Of a stretch of DNA of 64,000 nt, positions 20,901 through 32,571 are shown in pieces. A program made the translations under genes and the position numbers. Each line of letters begins with the position of its first letter. Position 1 is the stretch's first letter. Under the pieces are notes generated by a model that made no database searches, was not told the origin of the DNA, and saw nothing but the letters and a program-made list of their open reading frames with translations. The stretch is from contig CM069606.1 in assembly GCA_035771175.1 (NCBI GenBank), positions 28,663,816 through 28,727,815 on the forward strand, read 5' to 3'. This DNA comes from Paratinospora sagittata. Taxonomy: Eukaryota > Streptophyta > Magnoliopsida > Ranunculales > Menispermaceae.

Positions 20901-21700
20901 TAATCTTTTCTTGAGTTCTTGAAAAGATGTTTCACATTCTTCATTCTGTATGAATCTTATATCCTTCCTCGCGTGTCTGGTTAAAACTTGGAGAAGTCTT
21001 GGATAAATCGTCTGTAGTATCCTGCTAGGCCAAGGAAACTACGTATTTGCGTGACATTTGTCGGTTGCTTCCAGTCAAGAACTGCTTCAACTTGTCCTAG
21101 ATCAATCTTGATTTCGTTCTCAAAAACAATGTGGCCTAAAAACTTAACCTTTTTCATCCAAAATTCACACTTAGATAACTTAACATACAACTGATGTTGC
21201 TGGAGGATTTGAAGCACTATGCGGAGGTGTTCTTCATCTTATGCCTCTAGTGCCGAGTATATCAAGATGTCATCGACGAAAATGACAAAGAAATGATCAA
21301 GATAGGGCGGAAAGATACGGTTCATGAGATCTATGAATGTCGCAAGCTCATTCATTAATCCGAGTAGCATCACTAGGAATTCGTAGTGGTCGTATCTTGT
21401 TCGAAATGTTATTTTTTAAATGTTAGACTCTTTGATTCGAAGTTGATGATAACCATATCGAAGACTGATCTTAGAGAAGAATATTGCTTCCCGGAGCTGA
21501 TTGAATAAGTCATCAATTCGAGGTAACAAGTATTTGTTGTTATTGTTACCCGTTTCAGCTTCTGATGACCGATGCATAGCCTCAAAAAACCATCTTTCTT
21601 CTTGATGAATAAGACTGGAGCTCCTCAGGGCGAAGTGTTTTTCCTAATAAAGCCCATAAACTCCAACTCCTTTAGCAGTCAATCTAGCTCTCGCAGTTCC
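20901..21700 (-). pseudogene. G1 reverse transcriptase
   Basis: Order on minus: ELRELD with a stop, [28 protein letters not shown], a damaged YRxLNxVTI region, then YGYHQLR-like, [14 protein letters not shown], and [15 protein letters not shown] at about 21250-21296, the intact catalytic FVDD box. The open frame 20981-21217 is the thumb/connection, [20 protein letters not shown] then [20 protein letters not shown]. Several shifts between 21300 and 21650 disrupt the palm. Confidence 0.85.
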
Positions 21701-22400
21701 ATATTCACCATTCGATAGGAAGGAACAAAGATGGGTTCTTTCCAGGAATCAAGTTAATTTCGAAGTCGAATTCCTGTTCTGAGGAAAGTCTTGGTAAGTC
21801 ATTGAAAACAACGGTGTAATCTCTAATAGCTGGGATGTTTTCAACTCTGTCTGATTTTGTGACCATTTCTTTTTCAATATCATTGATGTTTAGGGCTTGA
21901 AGCTTTGTCTTTAGCATTGCCACTGAGGACTTATAAGTGTGGCTTATAACCCTTTGAATCTTAACTTTATCTTCATTGGGTAGGTGTAATTGCACTTGTT
22001 TCTTTTCATAGTCGATATGTGCACGAAGGGGTGTCAGCCAATCCATATCGAGGATGATATCTAAGTCTTGTGAATCCATGACTAATAGGTCGGTTGGGAT
22101 GACCCTATAGGCCATAATTAGATCACAATTGTTGCATTTTTTATTTAATTTTGGTTCTGGACCAATTAGGGTTTGAATGTGGACTATTTTTTATGTTTGA
22201 TCCTTTTTCAACCCTAGTTGTTTTACTATTTTTGCAGCTATAAAAGAGTTTGTAGTACTGGAATCAAACAAAATATGAACTCTTGTATTGAAAAGAGTAA
22301 AGGTACCTTCCACCACGTTGTTAGCAGGGATAGGTGGGTGCGCTATAGTGAATGCACGGCCCTGTTGCCTTTGGCCTTGATTATTTTGCTACCTTGGTGG
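21701..22400 (-). pseudogene. G1 aspartic protease
   Basis: Around 22240-22310 the minus strand reads VVEGTFTLFNTRVHILFDSS then TTNSFIAAK: the active site keeps the Asp but DSG/DPG has become DSS. The frame 21705-22115 continues MDSQDLDIILDMDWLTPLRA, the C-terminal LGMDWL-type block, and runs into the linker before RT. A stop lies between the two. In chromoviruses this domain matures the Gag-Pol polyprotein. Confidence 0.82.
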
Positions 22401-23540
22401 GTTGGGTGTGGGGTGGTTTGCTTGTTTAGACAGGTGTCGTTGGGGCACGCTGTTGGACTAGGACTGGTTGGGAGCAAGTTTTTTGAACATGGCCTTGTTG
22501 GCTGCAGCAATAACATGTTTTTGTAGTTGGTTGCTGGGGATGGTGAGCTTGTTGCTGAGGCAGGAGATGTCCTCTACCTCATCGATTTTGAGGCCTTTCC
22601 ACAGAAGAAATTTGGTTGATGCTGCTGGGTTTGCTAAGCTAGAGAAGCGAACTGGGACAAAGATTTCTGATCATTTCGTAGAGGTGGAAGAGTCGGGGCA
22701 AATGATTGGTAGGACTTTTTCTTGTTGGGCTCATTGTTGAAATTCATTGGCCTCTTCCCTTTATTCCTTCTTTGTTCCTGCTCCAACTTTTCCTGCTCAT
22801 ACTTCATGGCTTTGTTTACCAGGTCTCGATAGTTATTGAGCTCAAAGTACGAGAGGGCTTGCCTAATTTCTGGTCTTAGGCCATTGAAAAACTTTTTTGC
22901 TTTATCTTTTTTTGTAGAAACGGTTGTGAGAGAGAAAACAGAGAGCTTAGTAAACTTCGCTGAGTATTCTCGGATGATCATTGACCCCTGGTATAACTTC
23001 AAGAACTCTTGTCTTTTCTATCGCTTCACGGTGCTTGGAAAATACTCTTCGACGAACAAGTACTCAAACTCCATCCACGTCGTGGTTGCTGTGTTAATCA
23101 TCGAGTCATTCTTCACTGTTTTCCACCAACTGTTAGCATTGCCTACCAGTTGATAGGTTACTAAAATTTTTTTCCTTTTTGCAGGAACTCTCATGACTTC
23201 TAGTGCTTTCTTCGACTCATTTAGCCAATTCAAAGCCTCGTCAGAATTGGGCTTTTCTTCAAAAGTAAGAGGTTGGAGCCTCTTATACTTAGTGATCTGG
23301 TTATTCATGATGTCTGATTCTGACTTAAGCAGCTCGACTGAGGGTTGAACCATAATAATCTGTTGGTTGAAAACATCATGAACTATTTCCTTAACCGTCA
23401 ATTACATGTACTCAAACATGCTTTTAAAGAAGCCCTTCATCTTTGTGGGTATAGTCATTTCGGGTGGTGGTATTGGTTCAGTTTGTTCTATAGCTGAGGC
23501 TTCAGTAGTTCCCTAATCTGAAGTTGGTGGAGTCAATTTG
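22401..23540 (-). pseudogene. G1 gag with CCHC zinc knuckle
   Basis: The frame 23018-23401 and its continuation 22634-23002 are one reading frame broken by a single TAG at about 23015. It contains a Retrotrans_gag-type domain: FEEKPNSDEALNWLNESKKA, NANSWWKTVKND, WMEFEYLFVEEYFPSTVKR, EFLKLYQGSMIIREYSAKF, GLRPEIRQALSYFELN. A basic stretch EQEQRRNKGKRPMNF follows. After a frame change the knuckle CYCCSQQGHVQKTC (CX2CX4HX4C) is at about 22473-22515. The N-terminal region runs back to about 23540. No 5' LTR or primer site was found to the right. Confidence 0.85.
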
Positions 23541-24210
23541 GGTTAAGATCAAGGGATCTCTTCTATATGTTCCTCTTCTTGGTGAACTTGCGATCTTACA
23601 ACTCCTTGTTTTGATCGGCATTTCTGCAAATCCAATGCGTTCCTACGCATGTCGTGTTTCTAATAACAACGGATCGGGAACTATTTATTTGTCATCACTT
23701 CGTAGATTCTAGGTATTTGCAATGGTTTAAGAGGGATCTAGAGACTTTATGTACTCGTGCCCTAGGTCAGGTTGAAAAAAAAATCCAAAATGGATATATT
23801 TTTTTGAAACATACCTACGGTATAAGTTAAAACAATAAATCCTCAAAAACTGTTTTGGGTGTTTTGTCAAATACTTATGCTCCTTTCTGAAAAGTAGCAC
23901 GTGTCATAAGACTACTGGATCCTCTATGGGGTGCCTCTTATCTAAGGAATAATCCTAACACTATGTTTCCTTGCCTATCTTCATGAAGATTCCTCTTATC
24001 CTTCTTATTTGCACGTTCCATATCGTGCAAACAAGGTGATAACAGACGGGGCCATGTTGAGTCTACAAAAGAAGCGGTCTTTTGTGAGCATTTCCAAATA
24101 TCGATGCATGATAAGTACGCTTCAAGTTTCAATGTCCCATACTGTGCAAACTTGGTTAATATTTATCACACGATCCGATATTCTCACAATTGGTCACAGG
24201 TATTTGCTTA
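23541..24210. other. No gene seen; left flank of E3
   Basis: This stretch should hold the G1 leader and 5' LTR, but I find no primer site and no TGT...ACA end. Two similar strings, TTCCATATCGTGCAAACAAGG (24016-24036) and TCCCATACTGTGCAAACTTGG (about 24136-24156), are spaced about 120 bp apart. The short frames are not protein-like. Confidence 0.5.
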
Positions 24211-25904
24211 TGATAGACACCCAAGAAGCGGAATTGGGTGTTGACAGATTTTTCAAGATCTTTCTCAAACGATTAATATACGTGAACAAGCAATAACACA
24301 GGAATGTAAATAAAGCAGTAAAGTGGACAATGGCCAGCTATATATAGTGGTTCGGCTTCCCAATAAGCCTACCTCCACTACCTAGTCTCCTCGACTAGGA
24401 TTTCAAAAACCTTTTACTAAACCAATCCTACTTCACGGGTGAGGATCAAACCGAATACAAACTTTGATTCTCCGCAGGAAAATCTTCCCAACTAGCACAC
24501 TTGCTAGATTTCATTGATACAACAATTAATCAACAGGAAATTTGTCCAACAAGGGAACAAACTCCAAGAAAAGAACAAAGTACAACTTTAGATAATCTCT
24601 TACAAAATTTCTTTGCCACTTTAATACTAAAAGCATGCACGACATAAAATCGAATAATCAAAATGATATTACCTCGAAAAGAACCAAAAAAACGATATGT
24701 AACAGAGCTCAAGACGGTGAACAAATTTTGTTAAAATGAAAATACTAGAATCTTAGTGCATCAGCATGTGTATTCAAATCATTAATGGTAGCTGCCTTTA
24801 GTTGCAGAGCAAAAATAGTTTCAGAAATGATATTAAAAGTTCTTAGTCCTTAGAATAGGGTTTAATGATTGTTTAAATAGAAAACTATGGTTTAAAACCC
24901 TAAACCTATCATGAGTGGCCAAGATTAAAAGATTTAATCATGTATTAGTGAAATCAATGGCCCACGATGGTTGCTCAAGTTTAAAACCCAAAAATGAGCA
25001 AAAATGGAAAAAACAGGCTGGAGAGCGTTTCAGGAAGCCCGAGAGAAAAAAACACATATTCACATACCAACTGGAACGCATTTTAGAAGGCTAAAATGTG
25101 TTTCACGAGACCTGAGACAAAAATGCATATTTTTTGTCAACCCAGCTGGAACACGTTTCAAAAGGCTGAAACGCGTTTCATAGAGCTCAAGGCAGAAACA
25201 CATTAAAATGAGTTTTGTGTAGTTGGAACGCGTTTTACTAAGTTGAAACACGTTTCACAAGACCCGAGAGTTATGCACACCCTTTTCCTTGTGCCTGGAA
25301 CGTGTTTCTCCTCGCTGGAGTGCGTTTGAACTTGATAGAGGCAAATGATATGTGTTTTCTCTACAAGAGTGCGTTCCACATAGTAGGAATGCATTCCACG
25401 GGTTCTTGGGAATCGTATACATATCTAAAACACCGCTTAAGTTCTATGAGCAATAAAATGATAGAAACCAAGTTAAACCATGGTTAAATCTTCACGTAAG
25501 ATCAAAGGGTTAAAAACTTTGAGAAGTAGAATTCGATTCGGTTAAACACGCGATAAGGATAAGTGGCTGATCGATTACTGAAAGAAACTTACAACCTAGA
25601 AAGATCTAAAGCGGTTACAATGTTTTAAGACGTTCCATTCTTGTGCTTTGATCTTCGGTTGACTTTAGTTGAGCTTTGGCTTGACTTCATTGGACTTGTT
25701 TTGTTTATACATTAGAGTTCCTTGGTATTTGTGCTTCAGGTCTTGCTTTTGGAACTTCTATGCTTGATGAGGGTATTGTTTCTGTTTCTGACTTTAAGAC
25801 TTATAACACATTAAACAAAAACATGCTCAACATACAAGTTAGATAACATAAAATATCGTTTGGAAACATCAAAAGTGCAAAGGGTGAGGGTTATTAAGCC
25901 AACA
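24211..25904 (-). mobile_element. E3 3' LTR, Sirevirus-like, family with GAAACGCGTTTC palindromes
   Basis: It starts TGATAGACACCCAAGAAGCGG, alignable to the TGTTGGTCCACCCAAGAGG start of E2, and ends AAGCCAACA (1694 bp), directly followed by a minus-strand polypurine tract at 25905. It contains the U5 core (AGTGGTTCGGCTTCC...CTCCACTACCTAG, 24349-24387), a TATTTAAAC-like box near 24873 and the palindrome cluster at 25024-25400. No gene. Confidence 0.8.
25024..25400 (-). repeat. Paired palindromes GGAACGCGTTTCA, 20-bp spacing
   Basis: At least eleven copies of a palindrome around AACGCGTT (variants AACGCATT, AACACGTT, AATGTGTT, AACGTGTT, AGTGCGTT, AATGCATT). They occur as pairs whose cores are exactly 20 bp apart in five of five pairs I measured (starting about 25075, 25151, 25228, 25299 and 25369). 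Pairs are about 70-76 bp apart. The array is upstream of the presumed minus-strand promoter. Confidence 0.85.
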
Positions 25905-26218
25905 ATCTCCCCCTTTTTGATGATTTAAAACATCTTACTCTATGCCTAATTGAAGCAACTAAAGCTTGACAAATATATAAGACTTATAGATGGAAAAATC
26001 ACATAAATGCATATAACGGTTGCATGTCAAAAAGATAACTATACCGAAACATGTATCAGAGTATAACATTACGTTCATCCAATTACTAGAGTTCAAAATA
26101 AGACAAAAAAATATAAAAACTCCCCCTTAATCGTACGTACTCCTCTAACTCCCCCTGAGTCTATGCTTAGCATAATCCACAAAATTTTGCCCCTTTTGAA
26201 TCATAAAAAAGGGCGAAA
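25905..26218 (-). other. E3 polypurine tracts
   Basis: ATCTCCCCCTTTTTGATGAT right after the LTR is the main tract (AAAAAGGGGGAGAT on minus). Secondary tracts follow at about 26120 (ACTCCCCCTT), 26150 (ACTCCCCCTG) and 26190 (GCCCCTTTTG). Several polypurine tracts near the 3' LTR are a published hallmark of Sireviruses. Confidence 0.85.
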
Positions 26219-27128
26219 CTATTTCGTCGGTGGATCAGATGGATTAGATGGACCAGCCTGTAGCTCCAAATATCGAAAGATATCATGTTGAGAGATGGTC
26301 AAGTTATGCGACAGTTTGAATGTGCCAGGAGGTGAAGGTGCAGCAGTAGAGAAAAAATCATGCATTAATGGTTGAGAAGGATGAAGGATTTGTTGCTCAA
26401 GCTAGTCGAAATGACTTCGAAGATGCTGGAACTTTGAGTAAAATGACGTCTCTGCCGAAAGATCATATCGATATCCAAGAAAGCAAGAGACACGATCATG
26501 ACGGTTAGCTAGACCGGTCATGGTAGAGCGAATGGCTGTGAGATTAGATGGCATGAAGCCAAAGAAGTAGTCTGAGTGGCATGGATCTCACGTAACTACT
26601 GCTCAAGATTGCTGAAGTCAAAACCAGGATATGGTACAGGTGGAGGTGGCTGACCAGGTCCAGCCTCAGCATGGTGAGGGTCATCATCAGAGGGCGACTC
26701 AGAAGAAGAGCTAGAAGTTATATAAGCATTGTCGTCTGAAGGGTCCTCTTGAAAGTGGTTCTCCATCTCATCGGAAGACGGATCGCTCGAGTAAGGAGAC
26801 TTAAAATTACTATATGTCTCACCCTGTGGTACCTGTCTAGGAGTTAGCCATCTTTGCAACCTGCACACATAGTAGAATCCCATGCTATGTAGTGTACTTT
26901 CATCAACGATGTCTCTCAGTTGAACATGACTGACTGACTGAAAAACAGAGAGATCAATACCGACCTCGTCGAAGAAAAGAGTAAACTGCATCATATAAGG
27001 AAGAACACGTGATCTCTTCATAGTAGTAGCGATGTGATGACATATAATTTGGGACAGATTGACCATAGTTCCTGATGTAATTGTCCAGATAAGAAAAAGA
27101 TCAACTGGAGTGACGTTGCTACGACTAC
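26219..27128 (-). pseudogene. E3 non-pol protein, plant-transposon-protein (PF20167-like) type
   Basis: The frame from 27128 to 26596 reads DLFLIWTITSGTMVNLSQII, RVLPYMMQFTLFFDEVGIDL and GFYYVCRLQRWL, then an acidic, Ser-rich tail with PPPPVPYPGF. The pattern (DLFLIW, then LPYxxxxTxLFxxxGID) matches the C-terminal half of the family annotated as putative plant transposon protein. After a frame change it continues to a stop at 26219 (LTAIRSTMTGLANRHDRV, ISQHDIFRYLELQAGPSN). The N-terminal part is missing because E2 inserted at 27129. There is no gag or pol, so E3 looks non-autonomous. Family assignment is by eye. Confidence 0.6.
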
Positions 27129-28236
27129 TGTTGGTCCACCGAAGAGGGGGGTGAATTGGGTGCAATGGTCAATTTTAAAAACTTCTTCCAATAACTTAGT
27201 GATTTACATAAGTGTATTGGAATTGGATAGATGAACTAAATGAAGAGACTAAAATGAAAAAGTGAGACACATAATTTATAGTGGTTCGGCCGCGCCTACG
27301 TCCACTACTTAACCTCCTCAGTTAGGAATTTAACCTTATAACTAAGGGATTCTCTTATGAGTGAGAACCAAACCAATACAACTGCCCTTTTACAGATTAA
27401 AAGCAAACTTATCCTTTTACGGGATGGTGATGAACCGGTTTCCTTTTTTCAGGCTAAGGATGAACCCATGTTCCTTTTACAGGATTAGGAAGAACCGTTG
27501 TGATTTCAAACCTGAAATCAGTTAAGTAAACGAAATCCACTTGTCCTGGTTGTTTCACACCGAAACACACCAGCAAATTACAATTCAATAATGTTGGTTC
27601 TAACAAAGTAGAACACTTTACAATTAAGCTTGATACATAGCATTACAAAGATATGAAATATGAAATAGGTAATGCTAAAAGAAGATACACTTACAGTCCT
27701 TTACCTTCCAATGTTCGGTATTGCTCAAGCGCAGTTTCGAAAAGCATGAATGATATGATATGAAAATCAGTGCTTCTTCAAAAATAATATAATACCATAA
27801 CATTGAAGTTGAAAATCGAAGGACTAGTGTATACATAGACACAGATAGTTTTCAAAATAGATATTGAATAGAAGTATGAAAACTTCTGGTTCAATGATCA
27901 GTAGTTAATGCAACTACTGATATAGTTCAATATAGTACTTAAGATATGAAATCAAGTGTAACTGTATATCTTGAACTATTTCTCAAATTCTATCTCCAGC
28001 AAGAATGATACCAAATATGAATCAGTGCTGAGTATTTGAATTGATACCAATAAAGATAGATCTCAAAGATAAAGTATAATTGAAGCTCAATATGAAAATC
28101 TATTGTAATCGTAAAGGTATCAGTGAAAAATACTTTGAAAGATTAGAAAATGAAATTCATTTTGACACAGATTAACTTTCAAAAAGTATTGGTACAACAC
28201 AAAGTGATTGGCAAGTTGTTTGATCCTAAGTGTTGG

Positions 28237-28244
28237 TATTTATA
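28237..28244 (-). promoter_or_regulatory. TATA box of the E2 3' LTR
   Basis: TATTTATA on plus, TATAAATA on minus, followed by CCAACACT; the box array begins about 270 bp upstream. The E1 LTR has the same string and context (33750-33757). Confidence 0.75.
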
Positions 28245-28517
28245 GACCTAGTGGGACATAGCCGTTAGACATTTGAAGTTCAAATAATATGAACGTTTAC
28301 ACACAACGGCTAGAATGTTATATGAAAATGGCAACTGCAATTTTCAGTAACATTCTGGTTGTTTTCAGATTTCATGAAAAAATAAAGTTTTAGAAAAACT
28401 TATTTCATGAATCAGAGACGATCTCTGATTGGTCTGAAAAGGACTCTGTGCAAAGGTCTGTTTTGAAAAAGTAAATTGATGTAGTGTACTTATTCGAACA
28501 GTGACAGTTGTTGAATT

Positions 28518-29230
28518 AGTGCCCTGATTCTGTAATCAGTGTCCTAACGCATAATATCAACAATATCGTTTTGTTCCTTGAGGGCGCTTATTACGTATAA
28601 GCGTCCTACTGAACACTTAAGTGAGGGCACTACTAACTCGTAAGCGTCCTGACTTACATATGACTTTAGACAACTTAAACCTTGAGGACGCTAATGCACA
28701 GTTAGCGTCCTACTATGTTTTAAAACTATTAAGTGCACGAGGGCGCTACTATCTGAGTAAGCGTCCTGCTTTTAAAACATAAAACAAAATATGTGGGCGC
28801 TACGTTACGTGAGCCTCCTACTAGATAAATATATAACATTAGGGCGCTACTACTATGTCAGCGTCCTATAAGTTAAGACATTTAAAAACACGCTGGAGGA
28901 CAATCAACATCCTGAAATTTATTCAGTTGATTTCCAATAGTGAGGACTCTCCTATCCAGAAAGCGTCCTAATAGTTTAATAAACTTATAACCATCAGCGT
29001 CCTCAAAGAAACATTCTTTGAAGAACTTTTAAAAGATTTTTCAGTGAGTTGATGCTGAGTCAGCTTCCTGACAACTTCAGAGGTTGACTAATATATAAGA
29101 CCGCTTCTATACAAGTAAGCGTCCTGATTAATCAGTTCATTTCAACCTTGAGCGTTATCAGAGTCCTAATGACCTATCAGCGTCTTGACTTAACAAGTTC
29201 AGGAGGGAGCTGATATTTCATTAGCGTCTT
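28518..29230 (-). repeat. Array of 27-nt stem-loop boxes (E2 3' LTR)
   Basis: About 11-12 boxes of the type AGGGCGCT - 11 nt - AGCGTCCT on the plus strand, for example at 28581, with perfect arms, and the last at 29204-29230. Most are 27 nt; a few are 26 or 28 (for example 28518, AGTGCCCT to AGTGTCCT, is 28). One copy has AGGACGCT as left arm, making both arms perfectly complementary. Confidence 0.88.
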
Positions 29231-29831
29231 GAAAGACTCTTTGAAAACAGTTTTGACACGCGATCAAATATTCGATAAATGCGAATAAAAACTAGATATA
29301 TTTCAAATTAAATATATAGTACTACATTTCTTGAAATATAGTTAAGACATCAAAACATGCAGATTTAGAAAACATATGAAAATGATATATGCATGGTTTT
29401 GAAAAATATTTTGAGCAATAACGATTAGAGAAAGATATACCTTAAATACTTTGTGTGTTTCTCTTTTCTCATAACCGTTAAATCCAACTCTTCATTATGA
29501 GATCTTCAATAAGAGTAATTCAGAGTTGAATGACTTGAACGTTTCTCGAGAGATGTGGTCTTGAAGCTTGATCGAAACGTCCGAGAGAAGTGATCTTGAA
29601 TTCATGATGTGATCGTTGAAGTCCGTTGGTTGAAACGAGCTTGATCGTTGAATGTAAGCTTTGAGTTCCTTGATCGAGTCGTTCCTTGGTTTTTTGCTTT
29701 TCCTTTGGTGCAGAGATAAGTTCTTGAGAAACGTTTGTTAACACCAAAAAATACTTTGTTTGTGATCATCAAAATATACTTCATCAAGTATACTCTAGGG
29801 ATGTGCTAAGGATGAACCATATAGGTTAACA

Positions 29832-30050
29832 ATCTTCCCCTTTTTGATGATAACAAACAAATCAAAAAATTAAGCATATTAAGCAAATATTAAGCAAAAA
29901 GGTTTTCCCTTGAACTATTTCTTCTTATTATTTTTCTTCTCCCCCTTTTGATATCATCAAAAAGTGAAGAAAGAAGAATAAAATCTCCACTTGACTTAGT
30001 AGAGTTGCAAAACCACCCCTTACATGGAGACTCCCCCTTACTTTGTGCAT
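29832..30050 (-). other. E2 polypurine tracts
   Basis: ATCTTCCCCTTTTTGATGAT directly after the LTR, then TCTCCCCCTTTTGATATCATC (from about 29938) and ACTCCCCCTTAC (about 30030). Multiple tracts match the Sirevirus pattern. Confidence 0.82.
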
Positions 30051-31695
30051 TCACCTCAAGATGATTTATGATGTGTCATAGTTAGGTACGTCAGAGTGCG
30101 TAAGGTCTACTAAACTGGTAGTCACGAGAAAAACAAATCTTATTTTTAAGCACATTGAGAAATAGTTTGACTTATTCATAGACTGTAAGTTATGAAATAA
30201 TTTCAAAAACGTAGCCGAGAATCGAAGTCAGAGGGAATGAGAAAGAATTTTCTTTAAATGAATTCATAAAGAATTTTTTTTAATCGTGGGAAATTATTCT
30301 CCTTAGTGTTTGTCATAAATATAAATTTGATAATTAAACCAGACCAAACACAGAGTATGCTTTAAGATATGTAAATAAACACGCATAAGCATACTTATAG
30401 CATAAGCATAGAGATTTATGATTAAGCAGGCCTAGCTATTATGATTCTAATAAAATGCAAATTATATAGTTGAAGTACATGGCATCTATTAGATATCAAA
30501 AATCACAGTCAATTGATGTATACGAAATATAATATTAAAGAACAACATCAATGGCATGTGAAATGAAAAATTATAAACTTTTCGTAGTTTAGACATGTGA
30601 ATATATATATGATGAGTATCAAAATCTAAACATACTGAATATATGCTAATTCATAGATATCAATCAAGCAACAACATACATTCATTTTCCTACTCTAGGC
30701 ATATAATTTCAATTAAAGCATGGCCTGGAATGTAATATACACTGATTCTAATGAGAAAGCATTTCGAAGGGTGTGTGCTCATTAGAAATCATATATCCAT
30801 GAATTTGATGCTTACCATGATATGGTATGAAGCAGATGCATCAAAGTCAGGAAATCATTGAAAAGATAATGCCAAAAGATAGTAATTATAAGTGTAGGAA
30901 AAAATATTTTTAAAATATAGGCGTATGATATAAAGTTGTGTACATGGCCTATAAACATGAATGATGCATAGATACGTATAATCAGAGCAACCATGATCAT
31001 GACATGAACTAGCATATGCAGAAATAAACAGTTAAAGCACATCCTACCTATTGTGTTACCTGATCATTAGATAATCATATATCACAAGCATAGATAATCA
31101 TGACATTATATGAGATGCAAGATAAGTATATAATCATGATATTCATTTAGACAGTCACAGATAAGCATATCAGATACTCAAGATAGATGTGACTAGTCAA
31201 GCATGATGTCATCGATAAACTGATAATTGCATTAGACATAGTAAGATTTCATCATGATGCAGTTTATTAAGAAATATGAACAAAATAACATTAATATGAT
31301 GACAGATAATCATGTTCATCAAAACAGCATAGATATGCAAGAGAAATATATGGGAATTTTGCAAACATAGAAATAGGCATATCAGAGCATAAATCAAGCA
31401 GATTGTGAACGGTGACTAGTGTGTGCAACATAAGAGAAAGAAATATATCATTCACACAAATTCAAGTAGATCAATTATTCAAATAGCAAAACATTAAAAG
31501 ATGAATGAGAGATGAAAGATATAGCTAAGCATACGCAAGCAAGCATCAAAGTAGTGAGATGTGAAGAATTCATTATGCAAGTGAAGCAGGGGAAATGAAC
31601 AGAGTATACACATACACTTTAAACTAGGAGAGATTCAATTTAAACATCAAAAGGAGTATTGTATAGGTGTTTTAAACAATAATCCAAAAGATGGA
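30051..31695. other. E2 internal non-coding spacer
   Basis: A+T-rich sequence with no recognisable gag, pol or other domain in any frame. Frames at 30812-31042 and 31209-31397 are low-complexity and hydrophobic by composition. It appears to be filler between the accessory frame and the polypurine tracts of a non-autonomous element. Confidence 0.6.
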
Positions 31696-32230
31696 TTAAA
31701 CAAAATTTTTTAAAAAAAATTGGCTTGGGTTGACTGGGCTTCCAGAAAGGTTTCTAGACATTCCTAGAAGAGTCCAGAGCAGAGTCTTTGGCCTGAGGAT
31801 AATCATGAGGGCTATTGGTCCTGCGAGCCATGGGAGTGGTGGTGCTACATGGATAGCCTTTTCAACTAAAGCTTGGGATTCCTCATTTTCCTCAAATAGT
31901 GCCATCATCAGATCTCTCTGATGTTTTGCCTTGACTTTAAGTTCTTTCAACAGTTCTCGTGCTTGTTTAGCATGTCCAGAACGGCCTGAATGCTGGAGGA
32001 TAAGGAATCACTTAGCTTGGCAAACTGTTCCTCAAGAGACGCTGCAGTAGGAAGCGGTGGCAGAGGCTCTTCGGCACGAAGTGGAAACACATGGTTTTCC
32101 CTGGGAGCAATTTTCCAAGAGGATTCTTCATCAGATCCATGTGATGAAGAGGACGATAAAGAAAAGTCGCTAGAGGTGGAGTATGAATCCACTTTCCCTC
32201 GACTCAGGAGCATTAGACGCCATTAGAGAG
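31696..32230 (-). pseudogene. E2 short acidic coiled-coil-like frame
   Basis: Not recognised. The likely start is ATG at about 32223 (MASNAPESRE), but one shift moves reading to the frame KVDSYSTSSDFSL, a Ser-rich acidic stretch (SSSSSHGSDEESSWK) and EEPLPPLPTAASLEEQFAKL then SIQAVLDMLNK. A second shift at about 31960 leads to LLKELKVKAKHQRDLMMALF and EENEESQALVEKA, helical heptad-like sequence. It ends at 31696. It sits 330 bp inside the primer site, the position of gag, but has no gag domain or zinc knuckle. Possibly a relic of the accessory protein of this element type. Confidence 0.5.
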
Positions 32231-32557
32231 ATGAAGATGAAGATGAAGACGAAATGAGGGAGATGATGGGCATAAAAAATGAGAGGGAAACGTACAAGGC
32301 AAGCTAATGGGCACCGAAAATAGAGTATGCATTAAATGCAGAAAATACATAGAGTCATGCGCCGAAGAGTATGATTAAACAAGAAATATCTCGATAAGAG
32401 ATCGAAGGAATAGTCATACCTAGGAGGTTATGGCAAGGTGGCAGGGAGTTCTAGGATATCTATCCTAAGACACGAAATGCAAAGACACCTAAGTCGAAAC
32501 CTAAATTGACCATAGGATCTAGACTCTAGGTTGTTAGACCATGATTTCAAAGAACCC

Positions 32558-32569
32558 GCTCTGATACCA
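32558..32569 (-). other. E2 Met-tRNA primer-binding site
   Basis: Perfect TGGTATCAGAGC on the minus strand, 2 nt inside the 5' LTR. Pairs with the 3' end of initiator Met-tRNA and proves the orientation of E2. Confidence 0.92.
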
Positions 32570-32571
32570 AT

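Larger units (their letters stand above)
27129..29831 (-). mobile_element. E2 3' LTR, Sirevirus-type
   Basis: TGTTGGTCCACC to GGTTAACA, 2703 bp, followed by a polypurine tract at 29832. It holds the U5 core (AGTGGTTCGGCCGCGCCTAC at 27280-27299), U5 repeats around CCTTTTACRGGATTAGG (27410-27495), a minus-strand TATAAATA at 28237-28244 and a stem-loop box array at 28518-29230. Its left end cuts the E3 frame. Frames at 29520-29787 overlap U3 and have no motif. Confidence 0.9.

Noticed and set aside
23524..24296. Short frames between G1 and E3 as a host gene exon
   Set aside because: No splice-site-bounded coding pattern or domain; frames are 60-95 codons and overlap on both strands.
25024..25400. 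Hairpin cluster as a microRNA precursor
   Set aside because: Many short paired palindromes and no single long foldback; position is LTR U3.
30051..31695. Possible Helitron or DNA transposon in the E2 spacer
   Set aside because: No TC...CTRR ends with terminal hairpin, no inverted repeats and no transposase motif seen.
32558..32569. Possible tRNA gene fragments at GCTCTGATACCA strings
   Set aside because: They are 12-nt primer-binding sites next to LTR ends, with no cloverleaf sequence around them.
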